A DNA stretch of 48,572 bases from contig JADGNY010000005.1 in assembly GCA_017883235.1 (NCBI GenBank), positions 71,180 to 119,751 on the forward strand. The letters run 5' to 3'. Made by a program: the position numbers and the translations under genes. This document shows positions 25,556 through 35,299 of this stretch, piece after piece (the stretch's first letter is position 1; each line of letters starts with the position of its first letter). Under the pieces are notes generated by a model, which worked only from the letters and a program-made list of their open reading frames with translations, did not search any database and had not been told where the DNA came from. The DNA comes from Thermoanaerobaculia bacterium. GTDB lineage: Bacteria; Acidobacteriota; Thermoanaerobaculia; Gp7-AA8.

Positions 25556-26239
25556 TTATCCAAAGAAACGAACGCGCAGGACGGTCGCCGCGATACGCAG
25601 AGTGTCCCTTACGGCCCGGTAATGGCTGGTCGTGATCCCGTCGACGAAACCCATTTCGATGGGCGTCATAGCCACCTTGAATCCTGCCCGCCCGCCCCGC
25701 ACGATGACTTCGCTATCCATGTCAAATCCCTCCGCGCGAAGGGGACAGCTCCGAAGCAGCCGCGCTGAATACAACCGGAAGCCGCACTGCGAATCGGTGA
25801 CCGCGGTTCCCGACAGCATGGCGATGGCCCAGGTGGAAAAACGGTTGGCGCGCCGCCGCCGGGGAAGCATCTGGGCGAAGAGATGGGAGCGGCCGCCGAT
25901 GACCATGTCCGCACCGCTCTCCGCGCGGCAGCGCAGGAGCTTCGGGATCTCGCTGGGAAGATGCTGGCCGTCCGCATCGACGCCGATGACGCCGTCGAAC
26001 CCGCGCGTGAGCGCCCACTCGAAACCGCTCTTCATCGCGCCACCCTTGCCACGCCGCCGGGGATGGCGAAGCACGATGGCCCCGGCATCCGCGGCCATCG
26101 CGGAGGTGGCATCGATCGAACCGTCATCGACCACGACGACGTCCGGCAACTGTGCGAAGCACCCACGGACCACGGCACCGACGCTCGTTTCCGCGTTGAG
26201 CGCCGGAATGACGACGGCGAATCGCTCAGTCACCGGCAA
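25556..26239 (-). CDS. Family 2 glycosyltransferase (dolichyl-phosphate-sugar synthase-like)
   Basis: A 227-residue GT-A glycosyltransferase. RFAVVIPALNAETSVGAVV opens the fold, VVVVDDGSIDAT binds the nucleotide, GVIGVDADGQHLP is the DXD-type metal site, and QCGFRLYSARLL with FDMDSEVIVR follows the pattern of polyprenyl-phosphate mannose/glucose synthases. There is no C-terminal membrane domain, so it is the short soluble type. The start is TTG 26239 or GTG 26233; no ATG is available. It lies between the giant C25 protein and the TMTC-like cluster on the same strand, and could make a lipid-linked sugar donor (inference). Confidence 0.88.
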   Translation of the reverse strand: MPVTERFAVVIPALNAETSVGAVVRGCFAQLPDVVVVDDGSIDATSAMAADAGAIVLRHPRRRGKGGAMKSGFEWALTRGFDGVIGVDADGQHLPSEIPKLLRCRAESGADMVIGGRSHLFAQMLPRRRRANRFSTWAIAMLSGTAVTDSQCGFRLYSARLLRSCPLRAEGFDMDSEVIVRGGRAGFKVAMTPIEMGFVDGITTSHYRAVRDTLRIAATVLRVRFFG

Positions 26240-26264
26240 TGGGGTCGATTCCCGCGGCCGCGAG

Positions 26265-26297
26265 CTCCCTCTCCCCGCATCGAGCGGGAAGAGGGAG
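26265..26297. repeat. Hairpin after the C25 peptidase gene
   Basis: CTCCCTCTCCCCGC (26265-26278) and GCGGGAAGAGGGAG (26284-26297) form a 14-bp stem with one mismatch and a 5-nt loop, between the giant gene and the glycosyltransferase. No T-run follows on either strand; it may still act as a processing or attenuation hairpin. Confidence 0.6.
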
Positions 26298-26305
26298 ACT
26301 TGCTG

Positions 26306-29300
26306 TTAGCGGAGCTTCATGGTCGGATCGCCGAAGAAGATCCACGACTTGCGAATGTCCGGATCGGCGGCCACGAGTTTCGCGCGCGCCACGGCCTGAC
26401 CGAGCGTGAGTTTGTCAGGGCCGAAAAGCTGCCGGAAGAGCTCACGTCCCATCAGGGCCTGTTGATCGGGCAGGGTCAGCGCCGACGACGCCCACACGGC
26501 CACCGCGCCGCCGTTTGGCGCTTTCAACAACGCCTCGGCCAGACTCACCGAAAAGACATCATGGAACAGGCCGTTCAGGCAGTCCAGGGTCACGACTACC
26601 GGCAGCCGGCTGCCGTTGGTCAGCGTCGCCGCGTCCGTTGACGAGAACACGTAATCGGCCCAGATCTCGACCGAAGCATGACCGATATACGTGGCGAGCA
26701 GAGAGCCATTGTTCATCGCGGTCATGATGTCGTTGTGCGCCGAAGAGGTCGTGGCGAAGTCAATGGTCTGGCTGGTGAGCGACGACGGCAACAGCTTGGC
26801 AAGCGATACCGCCACGGAGCCGAAGTCGAAGTCGGCGGCGTGGTCGGCGATGAAGAGAGCCTTCCCGGCCCACGCGCCGCTCGGCGTGCCGCGTGACGCA
26901 ATCTTGCCGATGACCAGCGCCGCTTCGTCCGGTGTGCGCACCGGGATGCGGCCGACCGGGATGTCGGCGATGCCGTCATTGTTGAAGTCGGTGAACCAGT
27001 CATCGGAGGCCGTCTTGAGGAGGGTGGTGTCGACCTGTTTGGTTGGGACAAAGTCGAACGTTCCCTGGGCCAGATAGTCGCGCGGGTCAAAGCTGGCATC
27101 ACCGAGAAGCATGAAGGCGCCCGGTGCACGCTTCCAGCTCGCGGCAAGCTGGAAGAACGAGCGAATCGCTTCCGGCGAGCGGATGCCGAAATTGAACTCA
27201 TCGTAGAGATCATCGACGTCGACGATCGCGGTATTGGTTCCTTCTTTGTCGCGAACCGACTTCAACGTCCCCGCGGCGGGGATGAACAACTTGTTGCTGA
27301 CGATGTAGAAGTCAGCGGGCCCCTTCGCGCCGTTGCTGTTGCCGTTGGTATCGCTCCACGACGACGGCGTGTTCGCCGCCATTTCGCCAGGCGCGAGCAG
27401 GCGTGAGGCGTCAAAGGCCATCACCGTACGTGTAGCACCGGGGAATGTCGTGAACGTCGCGGCGAACCCTCCCTGCGGATCGACAGCGACCGTCGTCTGG
27501 AGCTCGGTGGGGTGTTGCGCGTCGGTGACATCGAGCGCGCGCACGGCGTTCGAGCCGAACCCGCCGATGGTCACGGCGCGGCCTCCGGCCAGATTCACGT
27601 CGAGCGCGCCATTGTCGGCGCGAAGGAGATGCTGATACGTCAGACGGGACTTCACCACCACGCTGACGTCCTCTTCGCCGTTCAGCGATGTCAGCGCAAC
27701 ACTGTTCGTGCCGGCGGTCAGCCAGGCCTGTGGAACGGTGAAGGTGAACGTCTGCAAGGTGAGCCGCGGCAGCGTGACGGTACCGAGGCTGCGGCCATTG
27801 AATGCCACGTCGATCGTGTGCGACACATCGGTCGCGCCGAGGATCACCAGATCCATGGTGGCGTTGCCGCCGTACGACGCATCGAAGTTGCTGCTGACCG
27901 TCAACGGCTCTGTGCCCGACTCACTCGTGATGAGCGTGCCGAAGAAAACGTCGTCGAGGGTCGAGATGGGGTTGAAGATGCTCCGCTCGATTCGCTCGAA
28001 CGTGAAGGGGACGCTGCCGGTGATGGGATCGCCGCCTTTCACCTTGGAGACGGTGACACGGCCGCCGCCGTTGCCCTTCGACGAGCGCAGCCAGTACGTG
28101 CGTGCGCCGGTGGAGACCGCATCGAGCGGGTATCCGTAGAACTCGATGGCATCGTTCGGATCGAACTTTCCGTCACCACCGTCGTCGACAGTGATCGACT
28201 GGTCGGTGCCGAGCATCGACAGCGAAATCGCGCGCGGATCGGTACCCGGGTCGTAGCCAGCCGCCGCCATGGCCGACCGCGTAAGGCGATACCACCCTTC
28301 CTGGGCGACATAGATCTTCAGGCCGTTGTCCGCGGCCAGTACGAGTTGCTGTTTGTACTGCGCCGGAGTGGCCGGCTCCTGCGCCGTGGCATGAGCGGCG
28401 CCGAAACCGTCGGGAGGCGTGAAGACATAGCCGCCCGCGCCGAGACCCGAAAGCGGCGAGGTATTCGGCGGGTTGGAGACGGTCCCCGATACAGGCAGGA
28501 CCGGTCCATGCATCGTGTGATGGCCAGCGGTATCGACATCCTCGAGCCAGTACTGCGCAAAAGTCCCTGGGGCGAGCTTGTCGTTGAAGCGGTAGACGTG
28601 ACCCGCCTCGCTATCGTGCTTCTTCGACCGCAGCGCCGTCCCGGCGATGAGATTCTTGCTGATCTTCGTCTGCTGTCCGGCCACGGTGCGATACAGATTG
28701 AAACCGAGGTTGTCGAACTCGTAACTCGTCTGCCACGCGATCTGGACGTTGCTCTTGTCCTGCGTGACCGTGAAGTCGCGCAGATGGACCAGCGTCACAG
28801 CGAGAACGGTGACGTTGGCTGTGGACGAGTCATTGCTCGGAACAGAGTCGACCTCCGTCCGCGTGACCGTCGCTGTATTCGTCACGGTACCCGTGGCGTT
28901 GGCCTGCACGATAACGTCGACGAACCCGGAGTTGCCGACCTCGAGCGTTCCGAGCGTGCAACTGATCGTCGTCGTACCGGAACAGGAACCGATGCTCGGG
29001 TTTGCGGAAACGAGACCGACCGTTCCCGGTAGCGGATCGTTGATCGTTACATTCGTGGCCACGGCCGGCCCGTTATTCGTGACCGTCAGGCGATAGGTGA
29101 TGTACTGGCCTTGGCCGACGGGATTGGGCGAGCCGGTCTTGACGATGCCAACGTCCGCGCTGTTGCGCGCGACCACCAGGTTCGTCGTTGAGGCACTGTT
29201 GTTCCCCGGGATATTGTCGGTCGAGGCGGTCGTGATCGAGGCATTGCAAGTCAGCGTCGTTCCGGCCGCCGTGGCCGGGCTCACCTGAACGACCGGCGAG

Positions 29301-32300
29301 AAGGTAGCGCTGGCGTTGGCGGCAAACGAGGCGATGGTGCAGGTGATGGTTCCGCCGGAGCCGACGGCCGGCGTGGCGCATGACCATCCGGCCGGGGGGG
29401 TGAGCGATTGGAAAGTCGTCCCAGCCGGCAACGGAATCGAGACGGAATCGGTCGTCGCTGCTGCCGGACCGTTGTTGGTGGCCACCACCGTGTATGTGTA
29501 GTTCTCGGCAGGGTAGACCGGATTCGGACTGTTGGAAATCGTGACCTGGACATCGCCGGAGCCGGCCGCAACGACCGTGGCCGAGACGCTGGCCGTGTTG
29601 TTCGGCAGATACGGGTCGCGCGAGCTGCTCGACACCGTCGGCGTGGCCGTGATCACCGTTGTGCCAGGAGTCACACCGACAGAGTTCACTTTCACGGTCA
29701 TCGGGAAACTAACCGACGCCCCCGAAGCGAGCGTTGCGCCGCTGCAGTTGATCGCACCCGTGTAGCCGACGCCCGGAGCAGCCGGCACGCACGTCCAGCC
29801 GGGAGGAATCGTGAACGACTGCAGCGTGGTGTTCGCCGGTACATTGATGCTGTAGGTCGGCACATTCGCCGTGAAGCTGCCGAGATTCGACACCGTTTGC
29901 GTATAGTTGATGTTCCCGCCCGGGACCGGCACATTCGTGTCCTGGGTAATCGTCACCGCCATGTCGGCGAATTTGTCGGCATCGAAAGCAGCCTCCATGA
30001 TCGTCGTGGCAGTGGCCTTGTTGTTTGCCGGGTTCGAGTCCGGTGTGTTGCTGGAAACGGAGTTTGTCTCCGACATGACATAGCCCGCGGGAGCGCCACC
30101 GGACGTGTTGACGACCAGCGAGAAGTTCGCGGTCGCGGCATTGGCAAGAGTGGGAGTCGTACAGACGACCACCCCCGTCCCGCCGACTGCCGGCAATACG
30201 CACGTCCAGCCGCCTGGCACCGACATGGAAACGAACGTCGAGCCGGCGGGAATGGGAGCCATGTAGGCGACGCCGTCGGCAGGGCTCGGACCGTTGTTGG
30301 TCACGGTCTGCGTGTACGTGAGATTGTTTCCCGCCTGCACGGCACCAGGAGCAACGTTCGTCACCGCCAGATCGGCGATCGCGCACGAGGCCCCATCGCC
30401 ACCGGGGAGGACGTTGTTTCCGGCGATCAGCTGAACATTTCCGACGGCGCCGGGCTGGGCGTCGTAGTCATCGAGAGCGGCCGTAGTCACACCGTTGATT
30501 CCGCCGGAGACGCTGGTCGAGGTGGGCGCGCTGGACAGCAGGATGAACCCGCCGCCGCCGCCGCCGCCGGGGCCGTGACGCTCGCCGGGATCGCCGGCCG
30601 GTGGCTGCAAGATCCACGCGCTGCCGCCGTTGCCGCCGTTGGCCTGCACGTTGAGCTGCGTCGTGGCGCCCTTGAGCGCGCCCACTTGCACGGTAAAGAG
30701 AACTGAGCCGCCGGCGCCGCCGCCGCCCGAGCCGTCGCGGCCGGTGTTGTAAGCATTGAAGCCGTTCGCGGTCAGCGTTGCCGTACCGGTTGCCTGCAAC
30801 GCCCGAATGATGATGATGCCTCCGCCATTCGCGCCGCTGCTGTAGTAACCGTTCGCAGAAGCTGCTGTGCCCGGACCAGCGTTATCGTCGGCCAGGACGT
30901 TCCCTGTCGCATCGGCGGCCGATCCGTTGTTCGTCGTGCCGGCACCGCCGCCGCCGCCCATGGTGATGCGGGTGAGTTTGGGTGTGATCGTGCTGCCACC
31001 CTGACCGCCGGAAGGATGGTTGCTGTTCCAGCTATTACCGCCCGGGCCTCCGCTTCCGCCGTTACCGCCACCACCGCCGCCGCTGTTATCGCCGTTATCG
31101 ACGGCTGGGTTTCCGTCCGTCGAGCCTCCGCCCGCATTGGCCGGCGCACCCCTTCCGAAGCTGCCGTTCACGTAGCCTTCGACGCCCGTGTCGAATGGTG
31201 CGTTGACTCCTGGAGCGCCAATGGCCGATCCGCTCTGGTACACCCAACGCGGCGTTCCAGCGATCCCCTCGCCCTTCGATCCGTTCGCCGTATTGATCGA
31301 CAAGGCCGCATTGGGGGCGAGCGTTCGGAAATCGGTGAAGACGTCTGCCGCGGTCGACGGGACGGGACCGCTTTTCAGCTTGATGCCGCCACCACCACGG
31401 AATCCGAGACCGTCTACAGAAACCGTCGCACCTCCAAGCGCCATCGTGCCGCTGACATCGATCGCCAGGACGCCGCCAGTCGCGCCGTTCCATGGCAGTG
31501 CAGTCAACGTCGAGCCGAGCGTCGCGGTGCTGTACTGCGGGACGCGGATGACCTGGAACGTGCGCTGTCCTTGGGTTGTCGTCGCTGCAAACGCCTGCGC
31601 TGTGTATGTGTAGAGCAGACCGCCGCCGGCACCGCCGCCTGCGATGGTGATCGTGCCGCCCGCCGCCGCAATCCCGCCCCCGGGATTCGTGGCCGTGACG
31701 ACGGCGTACTCCCATCGGCCGGCGTTGTTCAGAGCCGTGGCCGCACCGCTGCCGGTACCGGTGGCGCGGGTGGAGCCTGTGCCTTCACCGTACGTTTCGT
31801 CATTCGTCGTATCGAAGGCCGCGTCCTGCATCTGCATGACCATGACGAGATCGCCGGTGGCGAGGTTGACGAGGGCACCGTTTGTATTACGAGTGCCCAC
31901 GACGATGCTCGTCCCGCCTGCGTTCACCGTCGTCGTGCCCGGCCAGTAGTCGTTCTTGATGCCGCCGAGGTTGCCGCCGACGCCATCCTTGCCCGGCGTC
32001 GCGCAGATCTTGGCTTCGGTAAGCGTGTTGATCGTTTCCGAGAAGTTGGTCTTTACGTTTCCGTTCCAAGCCACCGTTGCCGTGTTGGAAATGGTTCCGG
32101 CCGTATTGGCGATGACCGTGATGGTGATCGGCGCTGAGGTCGCACCTGCCGCCAGAGTGCCGATGTTGCAGGTGACCGGTGCCGATCCCGCGCAGCCGGT
32201 CTGCAACTCGAACGTCGCGCCGACGGGGATGGCGTCGGTGATGATCACGTTCAGGACACTCGCTGCACTGTAGTTCGTTGCCTGCAGCGTATAGGTGATC

Positions 32301-33742
32301 GAGTCGCCGAGCTTGATGACGTCCGAGGTAGTGGTCTTGCTCAGTGCCACCGAAACCGCCTTCAGCGGAATCGCTTCGATGGCCCAGTTGGCGGATGTGG
32401 TATTCCAGGCCATGGCGATGTTCGTGTAGCCGCGCGCGCCGCTGCTCCCCGAGGCGAAGGCCGGCGCGGCCGTATTCGTGTTCCAGCGGATATCCTGATT
32501 GAGGTTCGTGACCAGCGCCGTGTTGCCGGCGAATCCAACGACGTCGACGACGTAGTCATAGGGCGTGTTCGCCGTCGTGACCGTGGCAGTCGCGCTGCTT
32601 CCGTTTGCGCCGGCGACCGTTCCGGTTGGCCCAAACTGGTCGACGCCGCTGAACGTCTGCGCACCGGCGGTAACGGCCAGCGTGCGATTGGCGGTATTCG
32701 TCACCGTTACGTTGATCGTGTTCGTACCGCTGGCGGGATTCGCTAAACCCCATAGCTCGGTGCGTACCGAGGTCCCTCGCGTTTGCCCGCCGAGCAACAC
32801 CATTGGCGTACCGCCGTACGTGACACCGCTGACGCCCAGATTCGCCCCGACCGTACCGCCGTTAAGGTTGATCGACACGCCGACGACGACGTAGCGATTC
32901 GCGGCGGTGGTGGTCGTGTGGGTCCAGCTCACCACGAAGGGATTTGTGTTCCCCGTCAGACCTGTCGTTGCGCGGCTGGCGGCGTCGAACAGAATCTGCG
33001 GACTGGCCGACTGCAACGGAACGGCGACCTCGGCCCACGCCTGGGCAACACCAGTAGCGGTCCATCCCATCGCCGCATTCGCGGCACCGGTCCTGGTACC
33101 TGAGGCGCCGGAAAAGGCCGGCGCGCCGCTGGTCTGATTGAAGGTGTTGGTCTGCCCGGATGCCGGCGTCAGCGCGACGTTGTTGTTGTATGCGACAGAG
33201 TCGACCACGTAGTCGAACACGCCGTTGGCGGTGGTCACCGACGGCGCGAGGGTCGTGCCCGTCGCTGTGACAGCCGCTCCGTTTGGCGCCGTCTGAAACA
33301 CGTTGCTGAACGATTTCGCGCTCGCGATGACGACGGTGTTCGTTCCGCCGCCCCCGTTGGCGACCGTCACCGTGATCTGGTGAGTTCCGGATGTCGGATT
33401 GGCAAGGCCGTAGATTTCGGCACGATCGATGGTTCCGTTGTTGACGCTGCCCAGGAGCGTCATCGCCTGCTTGGGACCACCGACTTCGGTTCCGAAGACG
33501 ACAGCGCCGGTCTGCGCGCCGCCGTTTTTCTCGATCGCCACGCTCACGGTGAGGTACGGTTTCTTGGCCGTTCCAATCGTGTGATTCCAGGATACGGGGA
33601 TTGAAGCGGCCGTCGACACGGTTGCCGTCGCGGCATTCGAAGCGGCGTCGAAGACCACCTGAGCCGTGGCCGGAGCGGCGCACAGGAGCGCAAACACAAC
33701 CGGAACGACGAATGACCGGACGAAACGAATCGACTGCCTCAT
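26306..33742 (-). CDS. Giant secreted C25 (gingipain-like) cysteine peptidase with DUF11 repeats
   Basis: About 2478 residues. A signal peptide (MRQSIRFVRSFVVPVVFALLCAAPATAQ) and a GAGGAG site fix ATG 33742. Order: two related ~210-residue beta modules (FDAASNAATATVS and FDAASRATTGLTG), one DUF11 domain (~480), a Gly-rich region (about 580-1110, with GGGGGGNGGSGG near 890), four DUF11 domains (about 1120-1645), an Fn3-like segment (TSYEFDNLGFNLYR, ~1670), a C25 propeptide-like part, and the C25 peptidase with candidate catalytic His in TYIGHAS (~2354) and Cys in TLDCLNG (~2388). It ends at GDPTMKLR with no sorting domain visible. Gingipain-family enzymes process surface proteins; here secretion route and substrates are unknown. 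Confidence 0.88.
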   Translation of the reverse strand: MRQSIRFVRSFVVPVVFALLCAAPATAQVVFDAASNAATATVSTAASIPVSWNHTIGTAKKPYLTVSVAIEKNGGAQTGAVVFGTEVGGPKQAMTLLGSVNNGTIDRAEIYGLANPTSGTHQITVTVANGGGGTNTVVIASAKSFSNVFQTAPNGAAVTATGTTLAPSVTTANGVFDYVVDSVAYNNNVALTPASGQTNTFNQTSGAPAFSGASGTRTGAANAAMGWTATGVAQAWAEVAVPLQSASPQILFDAASRATTGLTGNTNPFVVSWTHTTTTAANRYVVVGVSINLNGGTVGANLGVSGVTYGGTPMVLLGGQTRGTSVRTELWGLANPASGTNTINVTVTNTANRTLAVTAGAQTFSGVDQFGPTGTVAGANGSSATATVTTANTPYDYVVDVVGFAGNTALVTNLNQDIRWNTNTAAPAFASGSSGARGYTNIAMAWNTTSANWAIEAIPLKAVSVALSKTTTSDVIKLGDSITYTLQATNYSAASVLNVIITDAIPVGATFELQTGCAGSAPVTCNIGTLAAGATSAPITITVIANTAGTISNTATVAWNGNVKTNFSETINTLTEAKICATPGKDGVGGNLGGIKNDYWPGTTTVNAGGTSIVVGTRNTNGALVNLATGDLVMVMQMQDAAFDTTNDETYGEGTGSTRATGTGSGAATALNNAGRWEYAVVTATNPGGGIAAAGGTITIAGGGAGGGLLYTYTAQAFAATTTQGQRTFQVIRVPQYSTATLGSTLTALPWNGATGGVLAIDVSGTMALGGATVSVDGLGFRGGGGIKLKSGPVPSTAADVFTDFRTLAPNAALSINTANGSKGEGIAGTPRWVYQSGSAIGAPGVNAPFDTGVEGYVNGSFGRGAPANAGGGSTDGNPAVDNGDNSGGGGGGNGGSGGPGGNSWNSNHPSGGQGGSTITPKLTRITMGGGGGAGTTNNGSAADATGNVLADDNAGPGTAASANGYYSSGANGGGIIIIRALQATGTATLTANGFNAYNTGRDGSGGGGAGGSVLFTVQVGALKGATTQLNVQANGGNGGSAWILQPPAGDPGERHGPGGGGGGGFILLSSAPTSTSVSGGINGVTTAALDDYDAQPGAVGNVQLIAGNNVLPGGDGASCAIADLAVTNVAPGAVQAGNNLTYTQTVTNNGPSPADGVAYMAPIPAGSTFVSMSVPGGWTCVLPAVGGTGVVVCTTPTLANAATANFSLVVNTSGGAPAGYVMSETNSVSSNTPDSNPANNKATATTIMEAAFDADKFADMAVTITQDTNVPVPGGNINYTQTVSNLGSFTANVPTYSINVPANTTLQSFTIPPGWTCVPAAPGVGYTGAINCSGATLASGASVSFPMTVKVNSVGVTPGTTVITATPTVSSSSRDPYLPNNTASVSATVVAAGSGDVQVTISNSPNPVYPAENYTYTVVATNNGPAAATTDSVSIPLPAGTTFQSLTPPAGWSCATPAVGSGGTITCTIASFAANASATFSPVVQVSPATAAGTTLTCNASITTASTDNIPGNNSASTTNLVVARNSADVGIVKTGSPNPVGQGQYITYRLTVTNNGPAVATNVTINDPLPGTVGLVSANPSIGSCSGTTTISCTLGTLEVGNSGFVDVIVQANATGTVTNTATVTRTEVDSVPSNDSSTANVTVLAVTLVHLRDFTVTQDKSNVQIAWQTSYEFDNLGFNLYRTVAGQQTKISKNLIAGTALRSKKHDSEAGHVYRFNDKLAPGTFAQYWLEDVDTAGHHTMHGPVLPVSGTVSNPPNTSPLSGLGAGGYVFTPPDGFGAAHATAQEPATPAQYKQQLVLAADNGLKIYVAQEGWYRLTRSAMAAAGYDPGTDPRAISLSMLGTDQSITVDDGGDGKFDPNDAIEFYGYPLDAVSTGARTYWLRSSKGNGGGRVTVSKVKGGDPITGSVPFTFERIERSIFNPISTLDDVFFGTLITSESGTEPLTVSSNFDASYGGNATMDLVILGATDVSHTIDVAFNGRSLGTVTLPRLTLQTFTFTVPQAWLTAGTNSVALTSLNGEEDVSVVVKSRLTYQHLLRADNGALDVNLAGGRAVTIGGFGSNAVRALDVTDAQHPTELQTTVAVDPQGGFAATFTTFPGATRTVMAFDASRLLAPGEMAANTPSSWSDTNGNSNGAKGPADFYIVSNKLFIPAAGTLKSVRDKEGTNTAIVDVDDLYDEFNFGIRSPEAIRSFFQLAASWKRAPGAFMLLGDASFDPRDYLAQGTFDFVPTKQVDTTLLKTASDDWFTDFNNDGIADIPVGRIPVRTPDEAALVIGKIASRGTPSGAWAGKALFIADHAADFDFGSVAVSLAKLLPSSLTSQTIDFATTSSAHNDIMTAMNNGSLLATYIGHASVEIWADYVFSSTDAATLTNGSRLPVVVTLDCLNGLFHDVFSVSLAEALLKAPNGGAVAVWASSALTLPDQQALMGRELFRQLFGPDKLTLGQAVARAKLVAADPDIRKSWIFFGDPTMKLR

Positions 33743-33992
33743 ACCAAACTCCTCTGATGCTGTTGCCCGATACGGGGAGGTAGGCGCGTACAGATGCGCG
33801 GTGTCCTGGCTGACGGCGTCATGCACATTCACAGCGTGATTTCCCCTCGCGACCGACTTCAGCGCAAACATGTTATTAGCGGTAGCGTTGGTAACACATA
33901 TCTACCCACGCAAAAATTTCGTCACGGCCCAAGCCGCCGGGCTCGGCCGGCGGATCGCTGTGTCTCATCAAATTGTTTGTAGAACCGAAGCT

Positions 33993-34409
33993 TTATTGCT
34001 GAAACCGAACTCGCAGCCGGCGGACGAGCACCGCTGCAAAACATATTATTGTCGCACTTTTCGGGCCCGTTTTGCGAACATTTGTGGACCCGTCAACCTG
34101 CGCGACGCGCCCGAGAACCTCCGCGGGACCGACCGGGGGATCGCTCCAAAACGAGTTATCACCGCGCGTTGTGATCCGCGGAGAACCGCCGCGCTCGCTG
34201 ATGCGCACGACGCGATGGGCGGTCAATCCCCGATCCGTCGCCGTCAGAACGACGTCGCCGCGGCGCAGCTCCGACATCCCGCACGGGACGATATGCAGAT
34301 AGTCGCCACTGCGGATAGCCGGATACATGCTGTCACCGGAAGCAAGGAAACGGGCGGTGTGCCCCGCCGCAAGAAGCTCGCGCAGGGTCGGCTCGAATTC
34401 GCTCATGCC
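33993..34409 (-). CDS. S24/S26-type peptidase (signal peptidase-like) of the RiPP cluster
   Basis: A 138-residue peptidase domain. The catalytic Ser lies in ASGDSMYPAIRSGD (S26), and the second catalytic position is His in TAHRVVRI (H64) instead of Lys, as in the Ser/His S26B signal peptidases; RGDNSFWSDP is the conserved third box. No clear membrane helix precedes the Ser, so it is a minimal, possibly cytoplasmic form. The ATG at 34409 overlaps the end of the kinase-like gene. Peptidases of this type occur beside PqqD and HprK-like proteins in peptide-modification clusters; removing the leader peptide of the precursor at 35300 is a reasonable role (inference). Confidence 0.75.
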   Translation of the reverse strand, partial: GMSEFEPTLRELLAAGHTARFLASGDSMYPAIRSGDYLHIVPCGMSELRRGDVVLTATDRGLTAHRVVRISERGGSPRITTRGDNSFWSDPPVGPAEVLGRVAQVDGSTNVRKTGPKSATIICFAAVLVRRLRVRFQQ

Positions 34410-35278
34410 GCGCTCCGAATGCAGTCGATGACGCTCCGGTCCGGCAGAAAGCGGAGGGCGCGCACAGGGAGATCGCGAACGATTCGATCGAGGCATTCCA
34501 GGGTGAAGGCAACCGCGCCGGCATCGTAGAACGGCGGAAAGGTGCAGCCGAAGAGCGTTGCAGCCGCCTGCGCTGGCGGAAGGGAGACCAGCTCCGTTCG
34601 CGACGCCTGCACGAGGAGATGGATCGCGCCGAGCGGCGCAGAAACTGGAGACGAAAGTTTCGCCTCGCCGTGCCACGGAGTACCGAACATCCTCCATTCA
34701 CCATCGACGAAGCGGACGATCACGCGGTCGTCGCTGACGATTTCGTAATCGCCCTCGGACAGCCAGACCTGCGCGGTCGTCGTCTTTCCGGCGCCCGACT
34801 GTCCGACGAAGAGCTGCCCGCGGCCGTCGCGGTCGATGATGCCGCAGCCGTGCAGTTCCACACCGCGGCCGCGGCCGAGGAGATGCGCGACCATCACCTC
34901 GTCGAGCGGATAGTCGAGCGCGTGCATCTCGTCCGTGACGACATCCCGCCGCATGAGGATGCGTCCTTCGCGAAGGTCGCGATCGAAGAACGCCACTTTG
35001 TACGGCACGTCGCCGCCGAGGTCGCTGGAACAATCGATACGCAGGCCACCGCCATCCTCGAAGGCGCGCCAGACCCCACCGGAATCGAACAAAAGGCGGC
35101 CGGGCGGCGGCAGAGCATCAGGCATCGCATCGATCGTGACCGTGACGTCCGCATCGGCGGATGAAGTGATCGCGAAGCGGCTGGCCGTCTCAGACAGCGG
35201 GCAGCGAAGCGACTCATCCGCATAGCGGATGCGGATGGAAATGCCGGCGATGCAAAGAACTTCACTCGCGGAGCTCAT
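34403..35278 (-). CDS. HPr kinase-like ATPase of the RiPP cluster
   Basis: A 291-residue protein with an HprK-like C-terminal domain: P-loop GQSGAGKTT (159-167), SDDRVIVRFVDGEWRMFGTPWHGEA carrying the kinase-type Asp and His, and a helical end. The N-terminal half (FDSGGVWRAFEDGGGLRI ... RILMRRDVV) is the domain usual in HprK-related proteins of RiPP clusters rather than of carbon-catabolite HprK. It may phosphorylate a peptide or another cluster component, or act as an NTP switch; none of this is proven. Starts 21 nt after the precursor stop and overlaps the peptidase gene, so it belongs to the same operon. Confidence 0.8.
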   Translation of the reverse strand: MSSASEVLCIAGISIRIRYADESLRCPLSETASRFAITSSADADVTVTIDAMPDALPPPGRLLFDSGGVWRAFEDGGGLRIDCSSDLGGDVPYKVAFFDRDLREGRILMRRDVVTDEMHALDYPLDEVMVAHLLGRGRGVELHGCGIIDRDGRGQLFVGQSGAGKTTTAQVWLSEGDYEIVSDDRVIVRFVDGEWRMFGTPWHGEAKLSSPVSAPLGAIHLLVQASRTELVSLPPAQAAATLFGCTFPPFYDAGAVAFTLECLDRIVRDLPVRALRFLPDRSVIDCIRSAA

Positions 35279-35299
35279 TCTGGGAACGTTACCGCCGGA

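Noticed and set aside
26265-26297. Rho-independent terminator of the C25 gene
   Set aside because: The stem is good, but no T-run follows on either strand, so I list it only as a hairpin.
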